A DNA stretch of 64,000 nucleotides from JBEVOS01 sp044226655 (GCA_044226655.1 JBGAGO010000003.1:349208-413207); one strand, 5' to 3'; positions 17,101 through 25,896 are shown, numbered from the stretch's first letter. The notes: a model not told the origin generated them from the letters alone. A program made the numbers and translations.

Positions 17101-17834
17101 TCGCGCAGCCGCGCAAGATCATCTCCTCGCCGATCTGGTCCGGCATTGAGAGCGAAAAGGTCTGCTACAATGCAGGTTATACCAACGTGCACGAGCTCAT
17201 TCCGTGGCGCACGCTCACGGGCCGCCAGCAGCTCTACCAAGATCACCTCTGGATGCGCGCCTTCGGCGAAGCGCTGTGCGTCTATAAGCCGCCGGTCGAT
17301 TTGAAGACCGTCGAGCCGGTGCACAATCGCAGGTCCAACGGCGAAACAGAAATCGTGCTCAATTGGATTACGCCGCACCAGAAGTGGGGCATCCACTCAA
17401 CGTACTCCGACAACCTCCTGATGCTGACGCTCAATCGCGGCGGTCCAGTCGTGTGGGTCTCGGAAAAGGACGCCAAGCGCGCCGGCATCAAGGACAATGA
17501 CTGGATCGAGTGCTTCAATGCCAACGGCGCGCTTGCCGCGCGCGCTGTGGTATCCCAGCGCGTCCGCGAAGGCATGGCGCTTATGTATCATGCCCAAGAG
17601 AAGATCGTGAACACGCCAGGCTCGGAAATCACCAAGCTGCGCGGCGGCATCCACAATTCGGTGACGCGTACAGTCTTGAAGCCCACGCACATGATCGGCG
17701 GCTACGCGCAGCTTGCTTATGGTTTCAACTATTACGGCACCGTCGGATCGAACCGCGATGAGTTCGTCATCATGCGCAAGATGCGAAAAGTTGACTGGCT
17801 CGACAAGCCGCTCGCCGACACGGAGGGCCGCTAG
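14106..17834 (+). CDS. narG: Respiratory nitrate reductase alpha subunit NarG
   Basis: 1242 residues, the usual NarG length. Cytoplasmic bis-MGD molybdenum enzyme reducing nitrate to nitrite with electrons passed from NarH. The N-terminal THGVNCTGSCSWKIY holds the histidine and cysteines of the FS0 4Fe-4S cluster; TDYPRTRPDLPNHEPRGC and SFYDWYCDLPPASPQTWG with the molybdenum aspartate region are conserved. The start is 13 bases after narK. Followed by narH after two bases. Intact, no anomalies. Confidence 0.98.
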   Translation: MSHTLDRLAFFSRKTELYAGGHGVTNDEDRSWEEAYRRRWQHDKIVRSTHGVNCTGSCSWKIYVKGGIVTWETQQTDYPRTRPDLPNHEPRGCARGASYSWYLYSGNRVKYPMVRGRLLKLWREARKSLSPVQAWASIVEDAAKRKSYTSIRGGGGLVRSTWDEVTELIGAANAYTVRKHGPDRVFGFSPIPAMSMISYAAGARYLQLLGGVCGSFYDWYCDLPPASPQTWGEQTDVPESADWYNSGFILVWGSNVPQTRTPDAHFYTEVRYKGAKSVVICPDYSEASKFADLWISVKQGTDAALAMAMGHVVLTEFHRDREVPYFKDYVRRYTDMPLLVRLVKKGGRYVPERLLRASDFDDALAQENNPDWKTIGIDETTGNPVVPTGSIGFRWGEQGKWNLEEKTADGGDVKLRVGLKGAHDDIAEVVFPYFANSASNGFASTDHPDTLMRRIPVKRLKLKDGETLVASVYDLFLANYGVDQGFGGEHIPSNYDDLEPYTPAWAEKVTTVPREQVIAVARGFAANAEKTNGKSMVIIGAAMNHWYHMDMNYRGVINLLAMCGCIGQSGGGWSHYVGQEKLRPQTGWAPLAFALDWARPPRQQNSTSFFYAHTDQWRYETLDVKEILSPTAPDGDWCQTFIDYNAKAERMGWLPSAPALKKNSLEVAKAAEKEGVDPREYAARELKSKRLEMSCMDPDHPDNWPRNMFVWRSNLLGSSGKGHEYFLKHFLGTSNGVLGKELGETGRRKPVEVTWREEGPEGKLDLLVTIDFRMSTTAVYSDIVLPTATWYEKNDLNTSDMHPFIHPLTAAVDPVWECKSDWDIFKAIAKAFSDVCPEVLGVEKDVVLTPIQHDSPGEMAQPFDVKDWWKGECEFIPGKTGPQISVVERDYPNLYRRFTSLGPLMTKVGNGGKGLAWNTEHEVEHLKALNGAVLDGPTKGLAKIETEIDACETILMLAPETNGEVAVKSWASLGKQTGREHTHLALSKEDEKIRFRDVVAQPRKIISSPIWSGIESEKVCYNAGYTNVHELIPWRTLTGRQQLYQDHLWMRAFGEALCVYKPPVDLKTVEPVHNRRSNGETEIVLNWITPHQKWGIHSTYSDNLLMLTLNRGGPVVWVSEKDAKRAGIKDNDWIECFNANGALAARAVVSQRVREGMALMYHAQEKIVNTPGSEITKLRGGIHNSVTRTVLKPTHMIGGYAQLAYGFNYYGTVGSNRDEFVIMRKMRKVDWLDKPLADTEGR

Positions 17835-17836
17835 CG

Positions 17837-19357
17837 ATGAAAGTTCGCGCTCAAATCGGCATGGTGCTCAATCTCGACAAGTGCATCGGTTGCCACACCT
17901 GCTCGGTCACCTGCAAGAACGTTTGGACCAACCGCGAAGGCGTTGAGTACGCGTGGTTCAACAACGTCGAAACGAAACCTGGCATCGGCTATCCGCGCGA
18001 GTGGGAAAACCAGAAACGCTGGAACGGCGGATGGGAACGTACGCGCAGCGGCAAGCTCCAGCCCAAGATGGGCCCCAAGTGGCGCATCCTGGCGAAGATC
18101 TTCGCCAACCCGGATCTGCCTGAGATCGACGATTATTATGAGCCGTTCGATTTCGACTATGCGCATCTGCAGAACGCGCCGGAAATGCAGGCGTTTCCGA
18201 CCGCGCGGCCGCGTTCGAAGATCAGCGGTCAACGCATGGAGAAGATCGAGTGGGGCCCCAACTGGGAAGAGATCCTGGGCGGCGAGTTCTCCAAGCGCTC
18301 GAAGGACGTGAATTTCGAGAAGGTGCAGAAGGACATTTACGGCCAGTTCGAAAACACCTTCATGATGTATCTGCCGCGTCTGTGCGAGCACTGCCTCAAC
18401 CCGGCGTGCGTGGCGGCGTGCCCTTCAGGCGCCATCTACAAGCGCGAAGAAGATGGCATCGTCCTCATCGACCAGGACAAATGCCGCGGCTGGCGCATGT
18501 GCGTCTCGGCCTGCCCGTACAAGAAGATCTACTACAATTGGTCGAGCGGCAAATCCGAGAAGTGCACGTTCTGCTATCCGCGCATCGAGAGCGGGCAGCC
18601 GACTGTGTGTTCTGAGACCTGCGTCGGCCGCATCCGCTATCTTGGCGTCATTCTATATGATGCTGACCGCATCGAAGAGGCGGCAAGCGTCGAGGAAAAG
18701 GATCTCTACGAGAAGCAGCTCGAAATCTTCCTCGATCCGAACGATCCTAGGGTTATCGCGCAAGCGCGTGCTGATGGGGTGCCGGAAGCCTGGCTTGAAG
18801 CGGCGCGCCGCAGCCCGATCTACAAGATGGCGATCGATTGGCGGGTGGCGTTCCCGCTTCACCCGGAATATCGCACGCTGCCGATGGTCTGGTACGTGCC
18901 GCCGCTCTCGCCCATTCAATCTGCGGCCTCGCTCGGCGCCATCGAACATGACGGCGTGATGCCGGACGTGAAGAGCCTGCGCATCCCTGTGCAGTATCTC
19001 GCCAACATGCTGACGGCGGGCGAGGAGGCGCCGGTTGTCGCGGCGCTTGAGCGCATGCTGGCGATGCGCGCCTATATGCGCGCCAAGACTATCGATGGCG
19101 TCATCGATCACGCGATTGCCTCACGCGTCGGCCTCACCGCCGAAGCGATCGATGAAATGTATCAGATCATGGCGATCGCCAATTATGAGGACCGCTTCGT
19201 CATCCCGACCTCGCATCGCGAGGGCGCGGAGGATGCGTATGGCATCCGCGGCGCGTGCGGCTTCAGCTTCGGCAATGAGGCCTCGGGTGGGCGCACTGAG
19301 CTTGGCCTTTTCGGGCCGGTGAAGAAACGCACCGCCAAGAATCCGATGGAGGCGTGA
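17837..19357 (+). CDS. narH: Respiratory nitrate reductase beta subunit NarH
   Basis: 506 residues. Iron-sulfur electron-transfer subunit between NarI haems and NarG. Four cluster motifs are visible: CIGCHTCSVTCKNVW near residue 16, CEHCLNPACVAACPSG near 184, CRGWRMCVSACPYKK near 217 (tryptophan in place of a cysteine, giving the 3Fe-4S cluster), and CTFCYPRIESGQPTVCSETC near 244. Length is normal. The stop overlaps a possible GTG of narJ, but the better narJ start is three bases downstream. Confidence 0.98.
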   Translation: MKVRAQIGMVLNLDKCIGCHTCSVTCKNVWTNREGVEYAWFNNVETKPGIGYPREWENQKRWNGGWERTRSGKLQPKMGPKWRILAKIFANPDLPEIDDYYEPFDFDYAHLQNAPEMQAFPTARPRSKISGQRMEKIEWGPNWEEILGGEFSKRSKDVNFEKVQKDIYGQFENTFMMYLPRLCEHCLNPACVAACPSGAIYKREEDGIVLIDQDKCRGWRMCVSACPYKKIYYNWSSGKSEKCTFCYPRIESGQPTVCSETCVGRIRYLGVILYDADRIEEAASVEEKDLYEKQLEIFLDPNDPRVIAQARADGVPEAWLEAARRSPIYKMAIDWRVAFPLHPEYRTLPMVWYVPPLSPIQSAASLGAIEHDGVMPDVKSLRIPVQYLANMLTAGEEAPVVAALERMLAMRAYMRAKTIDGVIDHAIASRVGLTAEAIDEMYQIMAIANYEDRFVIPTSHREGAEDAYGIRGACGFSFGNEASGGRTELGLFGPVKKRTAKNPMEA

Positions 19358-19359
19358 CC

Positions 19360-20034
19360 GTGGCCTACACCTACCGCGCGCTCGCGCTTCTATTGAGCTA
19401 CCCGACACCCGACACGGCCGCTGCAATGCCGGCGGTCATGGATGCGCTTTCCGGCGAGCGGCTTGTGCCGGGCGCACTCGTGCAGCGCCTTGCGCCTCTG
19501 GCGGACGAGTTGTCGGGCGCGGACCTCTATGACTCGCAGGCGCGCTACGTCGATCTGTTCGACCGCTCGCGTTCGCTCTCGCTCCAGCTTTACGAGCACA
19601 TCCATGGTGAGAGCCGCGATCGCGGGCAGGCGATGGTGGAGTTGTTGAAGCTCTATTCCTCGCACGGCCTTGAACTCACGGCCAAGGAATTGCCGGACCA
19701 CTTGCCGGTGTTCCTGGAATTTCTCTCGCAGCGCCCTCCGGCTGAGGCGGCGGCGCTGCTTGGGCAAGCCGCGCACGTTTTGGAAGCGCTGCGCGAGCGG
19801 CTTAAGAAACGCCAATCAATGTATGCGCGCGTGTTCGACGCGCTGGTGGCGCTGGTCGAAGCGGACCGCAATCCCGAAGCGCTGAAGGCGCTCCTGCAAG
19901 AACCCGAAGACAATCCGGACGATTTGGAAGCGCTCGATCGCGCCTGGGCGGAAGAACAAGTGACTTTCGGACCGGACAAAGTGGATTGTCCCAAAGCTGC
20001 GCTGTTATCGCGGGTTAAGGAGCAGGCGTCGTGA
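19360..20034 (+). CDS. narJ: Nitrate reductase molybdenum cofactor assembly chaperone NarJ
   Basis: 224 residues of the NarJ/TorD chaperone family, which holds apo-NarGH while the cofactor is inserted and the complex docks on NarI. Recognisable parts are YRALALLLSYPTPD at the start and DLFDRSRSLSLQLYEHIHGE near residue 65, then an acidic C-terminal part. Start GTG at 19360 is preferred because GGAGG lies 7 bases upstream; the GTG at 19354 is too close. The stop overlaps the next gene (GTGA), which is unexpectedly an outer-membrane porin rather than narI. Confidence 0.95.
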   Translation: MAYTYRALALLLSYPTPDTAAAMPAVMDALSGERLVPGALVQRLAPLADELSGADLYDSQARYVDLFDRSRSLSLQLYEHIHGESRDRGQAMVELLKLYSSHGLELTAKELPDHLPVFLEFLSQRPPAEAAALLGQAAHVLEALRERLKKRQSMYARVFDALVALVEADRNPEALKALLQEPEDNPDDLEALDRAWAEEQVTFGPDKVDCPKAALLSRVKEQAS

Positions 20035-21245
20035 GCACAATTGCATTGAAACTGGCGACGATCACTATCAGCGCGCTGAGTGCCGTGCTGGCGGCGTCGG
20101 CGGCGTCAGCGCAAACCCCGGCGGCGAATGGCGATGCTATCGTCGATGCGCGCCTGCGCTTCGAGAATGTCAGCCAAGAGGGCCTTGAGGACGCCAACGC
20201 CGTGACGCTTCGCACCCGGCTTGGCTACGAAACGCCGGCTTGGCATGGCTTGCGACTGCTGGGCGAGATCGAAGCCGTCGGCCAAGTGACCGATGATTTC
20301 AACGACACCGTGAATGGCCACACCCAATACGCAATCGTCGCCGATCCGGAGGCGTTTGAACTCAATCGCCTTCAGGTGTCCTGGTCAGGCGCAGAAGGCC
20401 GGCGTGCGGTGCTGGGGCGTCAACGTATCATCCTCAACGACGCCCGTTTTGTCGGCAATGTCGGCTTTCGCCAGAATGAGCAGACGTTCGATGCGCTCCG
20501 TCTTGACGCGCATCCGTTTGAACGCGTGGGCTTGACCTACATCTATATTGCCAACGTTCGGCGCGTCTTCGGTGACGATAGTCCGCAAGGGGAATGGGAG
20601 AGCGACTCCCACATCCTGCAGGGCGACATCGATTTGCCGTGGGGCAAAGCCAGCGCTTATGGCTTGCTGCTCGATTTCGGCAATGACGCACCGGCGCAGT
20701 CGAGCCAAACCTATGGGGTTCGCTGGTCCAACGAGTGGACAGTCGGGGAATTTCGCCCCCGTCTAACGCTCGAAGCGGCAACGCAGAGCCAATATGGCTC
20801 GAACCCCGCATCGTTCGATCTAGGCTATCAACACGCTGAACTCGCCGTGCGCCGCGATCGCTGGACGGTGGCTGTCGCCGGCGAACGCCTTGAAGGTAAC
20901 GACGCTCGCGGCTTCACCACGCCGCTGGCGACACTGCACGCGTTCCAAGGTTGGGCGGACGTATTCCTGACAACGCCGCCAGATGGCGTGCGCGATCTCA
21001 ACGCGACTGTGTCGTATGCGACCCAACCATTGCTCGCCAATCAGCCTGTCGTGTTCACTGTGCGGGCTCACGACTTCACGGACGGCGATGGCGGCGTCGA
21101 TTTTGGATCCGAAGTCGACGCCTCGGTGCGCTTCTCGCTCTCCGAGCACGTTTCGCTCGAGACCAAAGCTGCTGCGTTCGATGGCGAAGATCCGCGTTTC
21201 GCAGACCGCACCAAGTTCTGGTTTGCGGTCGAGTACCGTTATTGA
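20031..21245 (+). CDS. Alginate-export-like outer-membrane porin within the nar operon
   Basis: 404 residues with a signal peptide (ALSAVLAASAASA, likely cut before QTPAANG) and a beta-barrel pattern of alternating strands ending in an aromatic residue (FAVEYRY). The region DARLRFENVSQEGLEDANAV and LGRQRIILNDARFVGNVGFR match the alginate-export/OprE-like porin family, which is not limited to alginate. It overlaps narJ by four bases and ends 11 bases before narI, with AAGGAG ahead of its GTG, so it is translated as part of the nar transcript. A nitrate/nitrite pore is the natural guess, but nothing in the sequence proves the substrate. Confidence 0.85.
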   Translation: MSTIALKLATITISALSAVLAASAASAQTPAANGDAIVDARLRFENVSQEGLEDANAVTLRTRLGYETPAWHGLRLLGEIEAVGQVTDDFNDTVNGHTQYAIVADPEAFELNRLQVSWSGAEGRRAVLGRQRIILNDARFVGNVGFRQNEQTFDALRLDAHPFERVGLTYIYIANVRRVFGDDSPQGEWESDSHILQGDIDLPWGKASAYGLLLDFGNDAPAQSSQTYGVRWSNEWTVGEFRPRLTLEAATQSQYGSNPASFDLGYQHAELAVRRDRWTVAVAGERLEGNDARGFTTPLATLHAFQGWADVFLTTPPDGVRDLNATVSYATQPLLANQPVVFTVRAHDFTDGDGGVDFGSEVDASVRFSLSEHVSLETKAAAFDGEDPRFADRTKFWFAVEYRY

Positions 21246-21256
21246 GGACCCCCTTG

Positions 21257-21961
21257 ATGGATTGGCTCAATCAGGCTCTCTTCGGCTTTTATCCGTACGT
21301 GGCGCTCGCAGTGCTCGCGATCGGTTCGATCCTCAGGTTCGACCGTGAGCAATACACTTGGCGCACCGGATCGTCGCAATTGTTGCGCCGGCGCCAACTG
21401 GTGCTTGGCTCGGTGCTGTTTCACCTCGGCATCCTGGCGATTTTCGCCGGGCACTTCGTTGGCTTGCTGACGCCGATTTGGGTTTGGGATGCGCTTGGCG
21501 TGCCGCACAGCGCCAAGCAAATGCTGGCGATCGTGGCTGGCGGCGTCGCGGGCGTGCTGTGTCTTGCGGGAGGTTGCCTACTCTTGCACCGCCGCCTGTT
21601 CGACGCTCGCATCCGCGCCACGTCGAGCTTTGGCGACAGCGCCATCCTCATCCTGCTGATGGCGCAGCTCATATTGGGCCTCGCCACCATTTCGGTTTCG
21701 CTGCAGCACCGCGATGGCGCAGAAATGGTGAAGTTCATGAATTGGGCGCAGAGCATCTTCACGTTCCGAGCGGGCGCAGCGGACTATATTGCCGACGCGC
21801 ATTGGATATTTAAGGCGCACATCACGCTGGGCCTCACAATCCTCCTTGTCTTTCCGTTCACGCGGCTTGTGCACATGCTCTCGGCGCCGGTGTGGTATCT
21901 CAACCGTCGCGGCTGGCAGATTGTGCGTTCCAAGCGCCTGGCGGCGGGGAGCGGCAAATGA
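21257..21961 (+). CDS. narI: Respiratory nitrate reductase gamma subunit NarI
   Basis: 234 residues with five membrane helices. NarI oxidises quinol and passes electrons to NarH through two b haems. Candidate haem ligands are in FHLGILAIFAGHFVG (helix 2) and in KAHITLG and RLVHMLSAP near the C-terminus, spaced as in the family. GAGG precedes the ATG at 21257; a longer frame upstream would overlap the porin gene. Separated from narJ by the porin gene, an unusual order. Its TGA overlaps the ATG of the PpiC-type gene. Confidence 0.96.
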   Translation: MDWLNQALFGFYPYVALAVLAIGSILRFDREQYTWRTGSSQLLRRRQLVLGSVLFHLGILAIFAGHFVGLLTPIWVWDALGVPHSAKQMLAIVAGGVAGVLCLAGGCLLLHRRLFDARIRATSSFGDSAILILLMAQLILGLATISVSLQHRDGAEMVKFMNWAQSIFTFRAGAADYIADAHWIFKAHITLGLTILLVFPFTRLVHMLSAPVWYLNRRGWQIVRSKRLAAGSGK

Positions 21962-22842
21962 AGCACACCCTCATTCGCACTGTTTCCGAACCGCCGCCGC
22001 AGGAAGCGTTTTCCGGCTGCGGCCACGGCCCCGCGCCGGCGGCGCGGCGAGAGAAGGGTGCGCCTCCTATTTATGTGGACGGCGTCTTGATCGCTGAAGC
22101 CGCCATCGCCGCGGAAGCGCAAAATCATGCGGCCGGCTCCGCCGCGGAGGCGCGTGCGGCCGCCGCCCGAGCTTTAGTGATCCGCCATCTTTTGTTACGC
22201 CGCGCCGAGGCGTTGAAGTTAGAGCCCGACACCGAGCGCGACGAGCTTGGCAGGGAAGAAACACCGGAAGAAGCGTTGGTTCGCCAAGTGTTGCAGCGCG
22301 AAGCGCCTGGGGATGAACCAACCGAAGCCGAATGCCGCCGTGTCTACGATGCGTCAAAGGCGAAGTTCGCCGCGCCCGAAATCTTCGAAGCCTCGCATAT
22401 TCTTTTTGAGCCCGGAGCGCCTGGCGATGAAGCTTGGATGGAGGCGCATGAGCGTGCGAGCGCGGCGATCGCCGAGCTGTTGGCCGGCGCGGACTTCGCC
22501 GCCTGCGCCCGGGCGTATTCCTCGTGCTCAAGCGCGGCCGACGGCGGGTCCCTTGGGCAATTCGTGCGCGGCGATCTCGCGCCTGCAATCGAAGGCGCTT
22601 TGGCTCATCTGACGCCGGGCTCGTGGGCCCCGGCGCCAATCAGAACCCGTCATGGCTGGCATGTTCTGCGTCTTGATCGTCACGCGGCGTCGCGCACCCT
22701 GCCGTTTGAAGCGGTGGAGGAGCACATTCGCGCGGCACTGCATGCACGCTCCGCAGTGGCCGCCTCGGCGCGCTACGTTGAAGCGCTCGCTGCGGACGCT
22801 GAGATCGAGGGGCTGTCGCTCAGCGGCGCCGCCGCGTCATGA
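21958..22842 (+). CDS. PpiC/parvulin-type peptidyl-prolyl isomerase (NifM-like)
   Basis: 294 residues. The C-terminal half is a rotamase domain: EASHILFEP near residue 142, DGGSLGQF and LTPGSWAPAP, then RHGWHVLRLDR. The N-terminal half is helical and charged, as in NifM and SurA-like proteins. No signal peptide is seen, so it probably works in the cytoplasm on a nar protein, as NifM does on nitrogenase iron protein. The ATG overlaps the narI stop and the stop overlaps the next ATG, showing tight coupling. Similar genes sit at the end of nar operons in other denitrifiers. Confidence 0.85.
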   Translation: MKHTLIRTVSEPPPQEAFSGCGHGPAPAARREKGAPPIYVDGVLIAEAAIAAEAQNHAAGSAAEARAAAARALVIRHLLLRRAEALKLEPDTERDELGREETPEEALVRQVLQREAPGDEPTEAECRRVYDASKAKFAAPEIFEASHILFEPGAPGDEAWMEAHERASAAIAELLAGADFAACARAYSSCSSAADGGSLGQFVRGDLAPAIEGALAHLTPGSWAPAPIRTRHGWHVLRLDRHAASRTLPFEAVEEHIRAALHARSAVAASARYVEALAADAEIEGLSLSGAAAS

Positions 22843-23135
22843 GCGAGCTCATGCTGGGCGACATCATTTCGTTGGGGCGACAGTCCAGCGCCCAGTTGAG
22901 CGCTTGGCTTCGCGCCGCGGACCCTGACGCGGCCGCGCGTCTCGACGAGGCCGCGGCCTGCCGCCAGGAGAGTCCGGCGCAGTTCCTTCGTATCGCCGTC
23001 TCGGACTTCATCTCGGAGGCAGACGAGGAGGCGTGGGCCAGTCTCGTCTCCGCAGTGCGCGACGCGACGGATCCCGGCGCTGCGTGCGCCGCGCGCATGA
23101 TTGCCTTCCGCCTCCATCTGGAGAGCGTCTCATGA
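22839..23135 (+). CDS. Small nar-operon protein, function unknown
   Basis: 98 residues, soluble, helical and acidic; no motif that I recognise. It overlaps the preceding PpiC-type gene (ATGA) and the following hemerythrin gene (ATGA). The four-base overlaps on both sides and normal codon use make it a real gene. Its place between a folding helper and an NO/O2-binding hemerythrin suggests an accessory role in nitrate reductase upkeep, which is inference only. Confidence 0.75.
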   Translation: MSELMLGDIISLGRQSSAQLSAWLRAADPDAAARLDEAAACRQESPAQFLRIAVSDFISEADEEAWASLVSAVRDATDPGAACAARMIAFRLHLESVS

Positions 23136-23674
23136 ACGATCTGCGCGATTCAGGCGTGCATCCGGTCCCGCCAAGCGATGCGATTGAATTCTTGCTGGCC
23201 GAGCACCTCAACCACCGGCGCATGTGCAGGGCGCTTGAAGATCTCGCCGAGAGCGCCGAGTTCGACGCCCTAAAGATTACCTCGCTCGTCGACTTCATCC
23301 GCTTTGATCTCACTCTGCACGTGATCGACGAAGAAGAAGACGTATTTCCGCTGCTGCGCCGCCGCTGTCTGCCAGAAGACGATATTGAGGAGATTCTCGG
23401 ACGATTGGGCACAGAGCACGCCGAAGACAAGGCGCTGTCCGAACGTGCGCGCGATGTGCTCAATGCCTGCCTGATCGTGCGGCAGGCGCCGCACGCCATC
23501 GAAGGCGGCGCGGAGGCATTGAAGTCGTTTGCACAACACGAGTGGCGTCATCTGGCGCTTGAGAACGCCGTCATAATCCCGTTGGCACGGTTGCGTCTCA
23601 GCGGATCCGATATTGAAATGCTCGGCCGCCGGTTCATGGCCCGCCGCCGCCGCGTGGCGGCGACAGGCGGGTAG
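23132..23674 (+). CDS. Hemerythrin-like (HHE) protein
   Basis: 180 residues with the hemerythrin cation-binding pattern: EHLNHRRMC near residue 23, HVIDEEEDVFPLL near 63, EHAEDKALSE near 95 and HEWRHLALENAVIIPLA near 132. These histidines and acids can hold a di-iron site that binds O2 or NO. Related proteins act as NO scavengers or in repair of damaged iron centres. Last gene of the nar operon, ATG overlapping the previous stop; its end almost meets the nrdJ gene on the other strand (two bases apart). Confidence 0.88.
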   Translation: MNDLRDSGVHPVPPSDAIEFLLAEHLNHRRMCRALEDLAESAEFDALKITSLVDFIRFDLTLHVIDEEEDVFPLLRRRCLPEDDIEEILGRLGTEHAEDKALSERARDVLNACLIVRQAPHAIEGGAEALKSFAQHEWRHLALENAVIIPLARLRLSGSDIEMLGRRFMARRRRVAATGG

Positions 23675-23676
23675 GC

Positions 23677-25896
23677 TCACGAACACTTCGAATAGCCGCA
23701 CTCCAGACACTTGTCGCAGCCTTCGGTGCGGACGAGGGCGCCGGCGCTGCAATGTGGGCAAAAGCGCGGCCGCGTTTTTGTCGGCGCGCTCATGACTGGC
23801 GCAGGTGCGGCGACCGCGTCGCTATCCAAATGCCGCTGGATTACATCGCCGATGGCGGCCAGAAGCGAAGGCACATAGCGTCCGTTGAGCCACGAGCCGC
23901 CGCGGGGGTCGAAGACAGCCTTTAGCTCTTCGGCCACGAAGCCTACATCGCCGCCGCGCCGGAAGACGGCCGAGACCATCCGCGTCAGTGCAAGCGTCCA
24001 GGCGTAATGCTCCATATTCTTCGAGTTGATGAAGATCTCAAAGGGACGGCGTACGCCATTTTCTTCGATATCGTTGATGGTGACATAGAGCGCGTGCTCT
24101 GTTTCGGGCCATTTGATCTTATAGGTCGAACCAATCAGGGTCTCCGGCCGCGCCGCCAGCGCAGCGGTCGCGGGCGGAGCAGCCGGCGTGGCTTGATCGG
24201 GCTTCTCCACCGAGAGGATCGAGCCCGTGACGGCGTTGGGCCGGTAGGTCGTGCAACCCTTGCAGCCAAGCTCGAATGCCCGCGCATAGATATCGGAGAA
24301 CTCTTCGAAGGGAATGTCCTCCGGGCAATTGACGGTCTTGGAGATCGAGCTGTCGATGTATCGCTGTGCAGCCGCCTGCATCGCCAAATGATCGGCGGGC
24401 GTCAGTGTCTGCGCGCTGACGAAGCTATGGTCGGGAGCAGGCGTATCGCCTCTGAGGCGGCGCCAAAGCGTCAGCGCATAATCTTGGACGGGTTCCTCGA
24501 TGAAGGAATTGTCCTGCTGGCGAACGCGGCGCTGGTAGGCGAAGGCAAAGACCGGCTCGATGCCGGACGATGTATTGCCGGCGAGGAGGGAGATCGTGCC
24601 GGTGGGGGCGATGGTGGTTAGGCAACCATTCCGCAGGCCATGTTCGGCGATCAGTGCGCGCGTCTCCGCGTCGAGTGAGGCGAGCGTCGGCCGATCCAGA
24701 ATAGCTGGGTCGTAAGCTGGAAAGGCGCCCTTCTCGGCCGCAAGCTTTGCTGAGGCCCGGTACGCGGCCGTGCGAATGGCGCTCAACCAGGTTTCGGTTA
24801 GCGCAAGGCCGTCGGCGGCACCGTAGCGCGCATTGCAGAAAATAAGAGCATCCGCGAGCCCGGTGACGCCGAGGCCGATGCGGCGCTTCGATTTGGCCTC
24901 GTCTTCTTGCTCACGCAGCGGATAGCGCGACACGTCGATGACGTTGTCCAAGAGCCGCACCGCCGTCGCTGTCAACTGCTCCAAGTCTTCAGGGTCGATC
25001 CCGGCGTCGGCCTCAAAGGGGCGCCGCACGAGCCGCGACAGATTAATCGAGCCCAAGAGGCAGGCGCCATAGGGCGGCAGCGGTTGTTCGCCGCACGGAT
25101 TGGTGGCCGAAACCTGCTCACAATAAGCCAGGTTGTTTTCCGCATTGACGCGATCGATGAAGATGACGCCCGGTTCGGCGACATCATAGGTCGCGCGCAT
25201 CAGACGCGACCAGAGATCGCGCGCCCGCACCGTACGATAGACCAGGCCGTCGAACTGAAGCGGCCAATCCTGATCGGCCGAGAGTGCGGCCATGAAGGCG
25301 TCGGTGACCAGGACCGATACGTTGAAATTACGCAGCCGCGCGGGATCGCGCTTTGCGTCGATGAATTGTTCGATGTCGGGGTGGTCGATCCGCAAGCATC
25401 CCATCATGGCGCCGCGGCGCTGTCCCGCCGACATCACGGTCCGGCACATCGCATCCCACGCATCCATGAAGGAAAGCGGACCCGACGCTTGCGCCCCGAC
25501 GCCGCGTACAGGCGCGCCGGCAGGGCGGATGGTGGAGAAATCCATGCCTACGCCGCCGCCCTGCTGCATGGTGAGCGCGGCTTCGCGCAGATGCTCGAAA
25601 ATGCCGTCGAGATTGTCCGGGATCGTGCCCATCACGAAGCAATTGAAAAGCGTGACCGCGCGGCCCGTGCCGGCGCCGGCGATGATGCGCCCGGCGGGCA
25701 GAAACTTAAAGTCGCTGAGCGCTCTCTCAAACTGAGTCCGCCAATAACGCCGCGCTCCTGCGGGCTCCGCCTCGGCAATAGCGGCGGCCACGCGCGCCCA
25801 AGTCGCATCGACGTCTTCATCGCCGCACGCGTCATCGGACCGGAAGCGATATTTCGCGTTCCAGATTTCGGCTGAGATTTCGGCGTCGAACGGCAT
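23677..25896 (-). CDS. nrdJ: Class II (adenosylcobalamin-dependent) ribonucleotide reductase
   Basis: 739 residues. Makes deoxyribonucleotides using a B12 radical and therefore works with or without oxygen. Visible parts are FLPAGRIIAGAGTG near residue 66, NCFVMGT with the first active-site cysteine, QQGGGVGMDFSTIRP, the NPCGEQPL finger loop near residue 268, and the C-terminal CPHC and CDKCLECGYSKC that form the zinc or redox tail. No class Ia or III genes are in the window. An FNR-type box lies about 126 bases upstream, so the gene should be raised without oxygen. Convergent with the nar operon. No B12 riboswitch was seen in the 120-base leader. Confidence 0.95.
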   Translation of the reverse strand: MPFDAEISAEIWNAKYRFRSDDACGDEDVDATWARVAAAIAEAEPAGARRYWRTQFERALSDFKFLPAGRIIAGAGTGRAVTLFNCFVMGTIPDNLDGIFEHLREAALTMQQGGGVGMDFSTIRPAGAPVRGVGAQASGPLSFMDAWDAMCRTVMSAGQRRGAMMGCLRIDHPDIEQFIDAKRDPARLRNFNVSVLVTDAFMAALSADQDWPLQFDGLVYRTVRARDLWSRLMRATYDVAEPGVIFIDRVNAENNLAYCEQVSATNPCGEQPLPPYGACLLGSINLSRLVRRPFEADAGIDPEDLEQLTATAVRLLDNVIDVSRYPLREQEDEAKSKRRIGLGVTGLADALIFCNARYGAADGLALTETWLSAIRTAAYRASAKLAAEKGAFPAYDPAILDRPTLASLDAETRALIAEHGLRNGCLTTIAPTGTISLLAGNTSSGIEPVFAFAYQRRVRQQDNSFIEEPVQDYALTLWRRLRGDTPAPDHSFVSAQTLTPADHLAMQAAAQRYIDSSISKTVNCPEDIPFEEFSDIYARAFELGCKGCTTYRPNAVTGSILSVEKPDQATPAAPPATAALAARPETLIGSTYKIKWPETEHALYVTINDIEENGVRRPFEIFINSKNMEHYAWTLALTRMVSAVFRRGGDVGFVAEELKAVFDPRGGSWLNGRYVPSLLAAIGDVIQRHLDSDAVAAPAPVMSAPTKTRPRFCPHCSAGALVRTEGCDKCLECGYSKCS

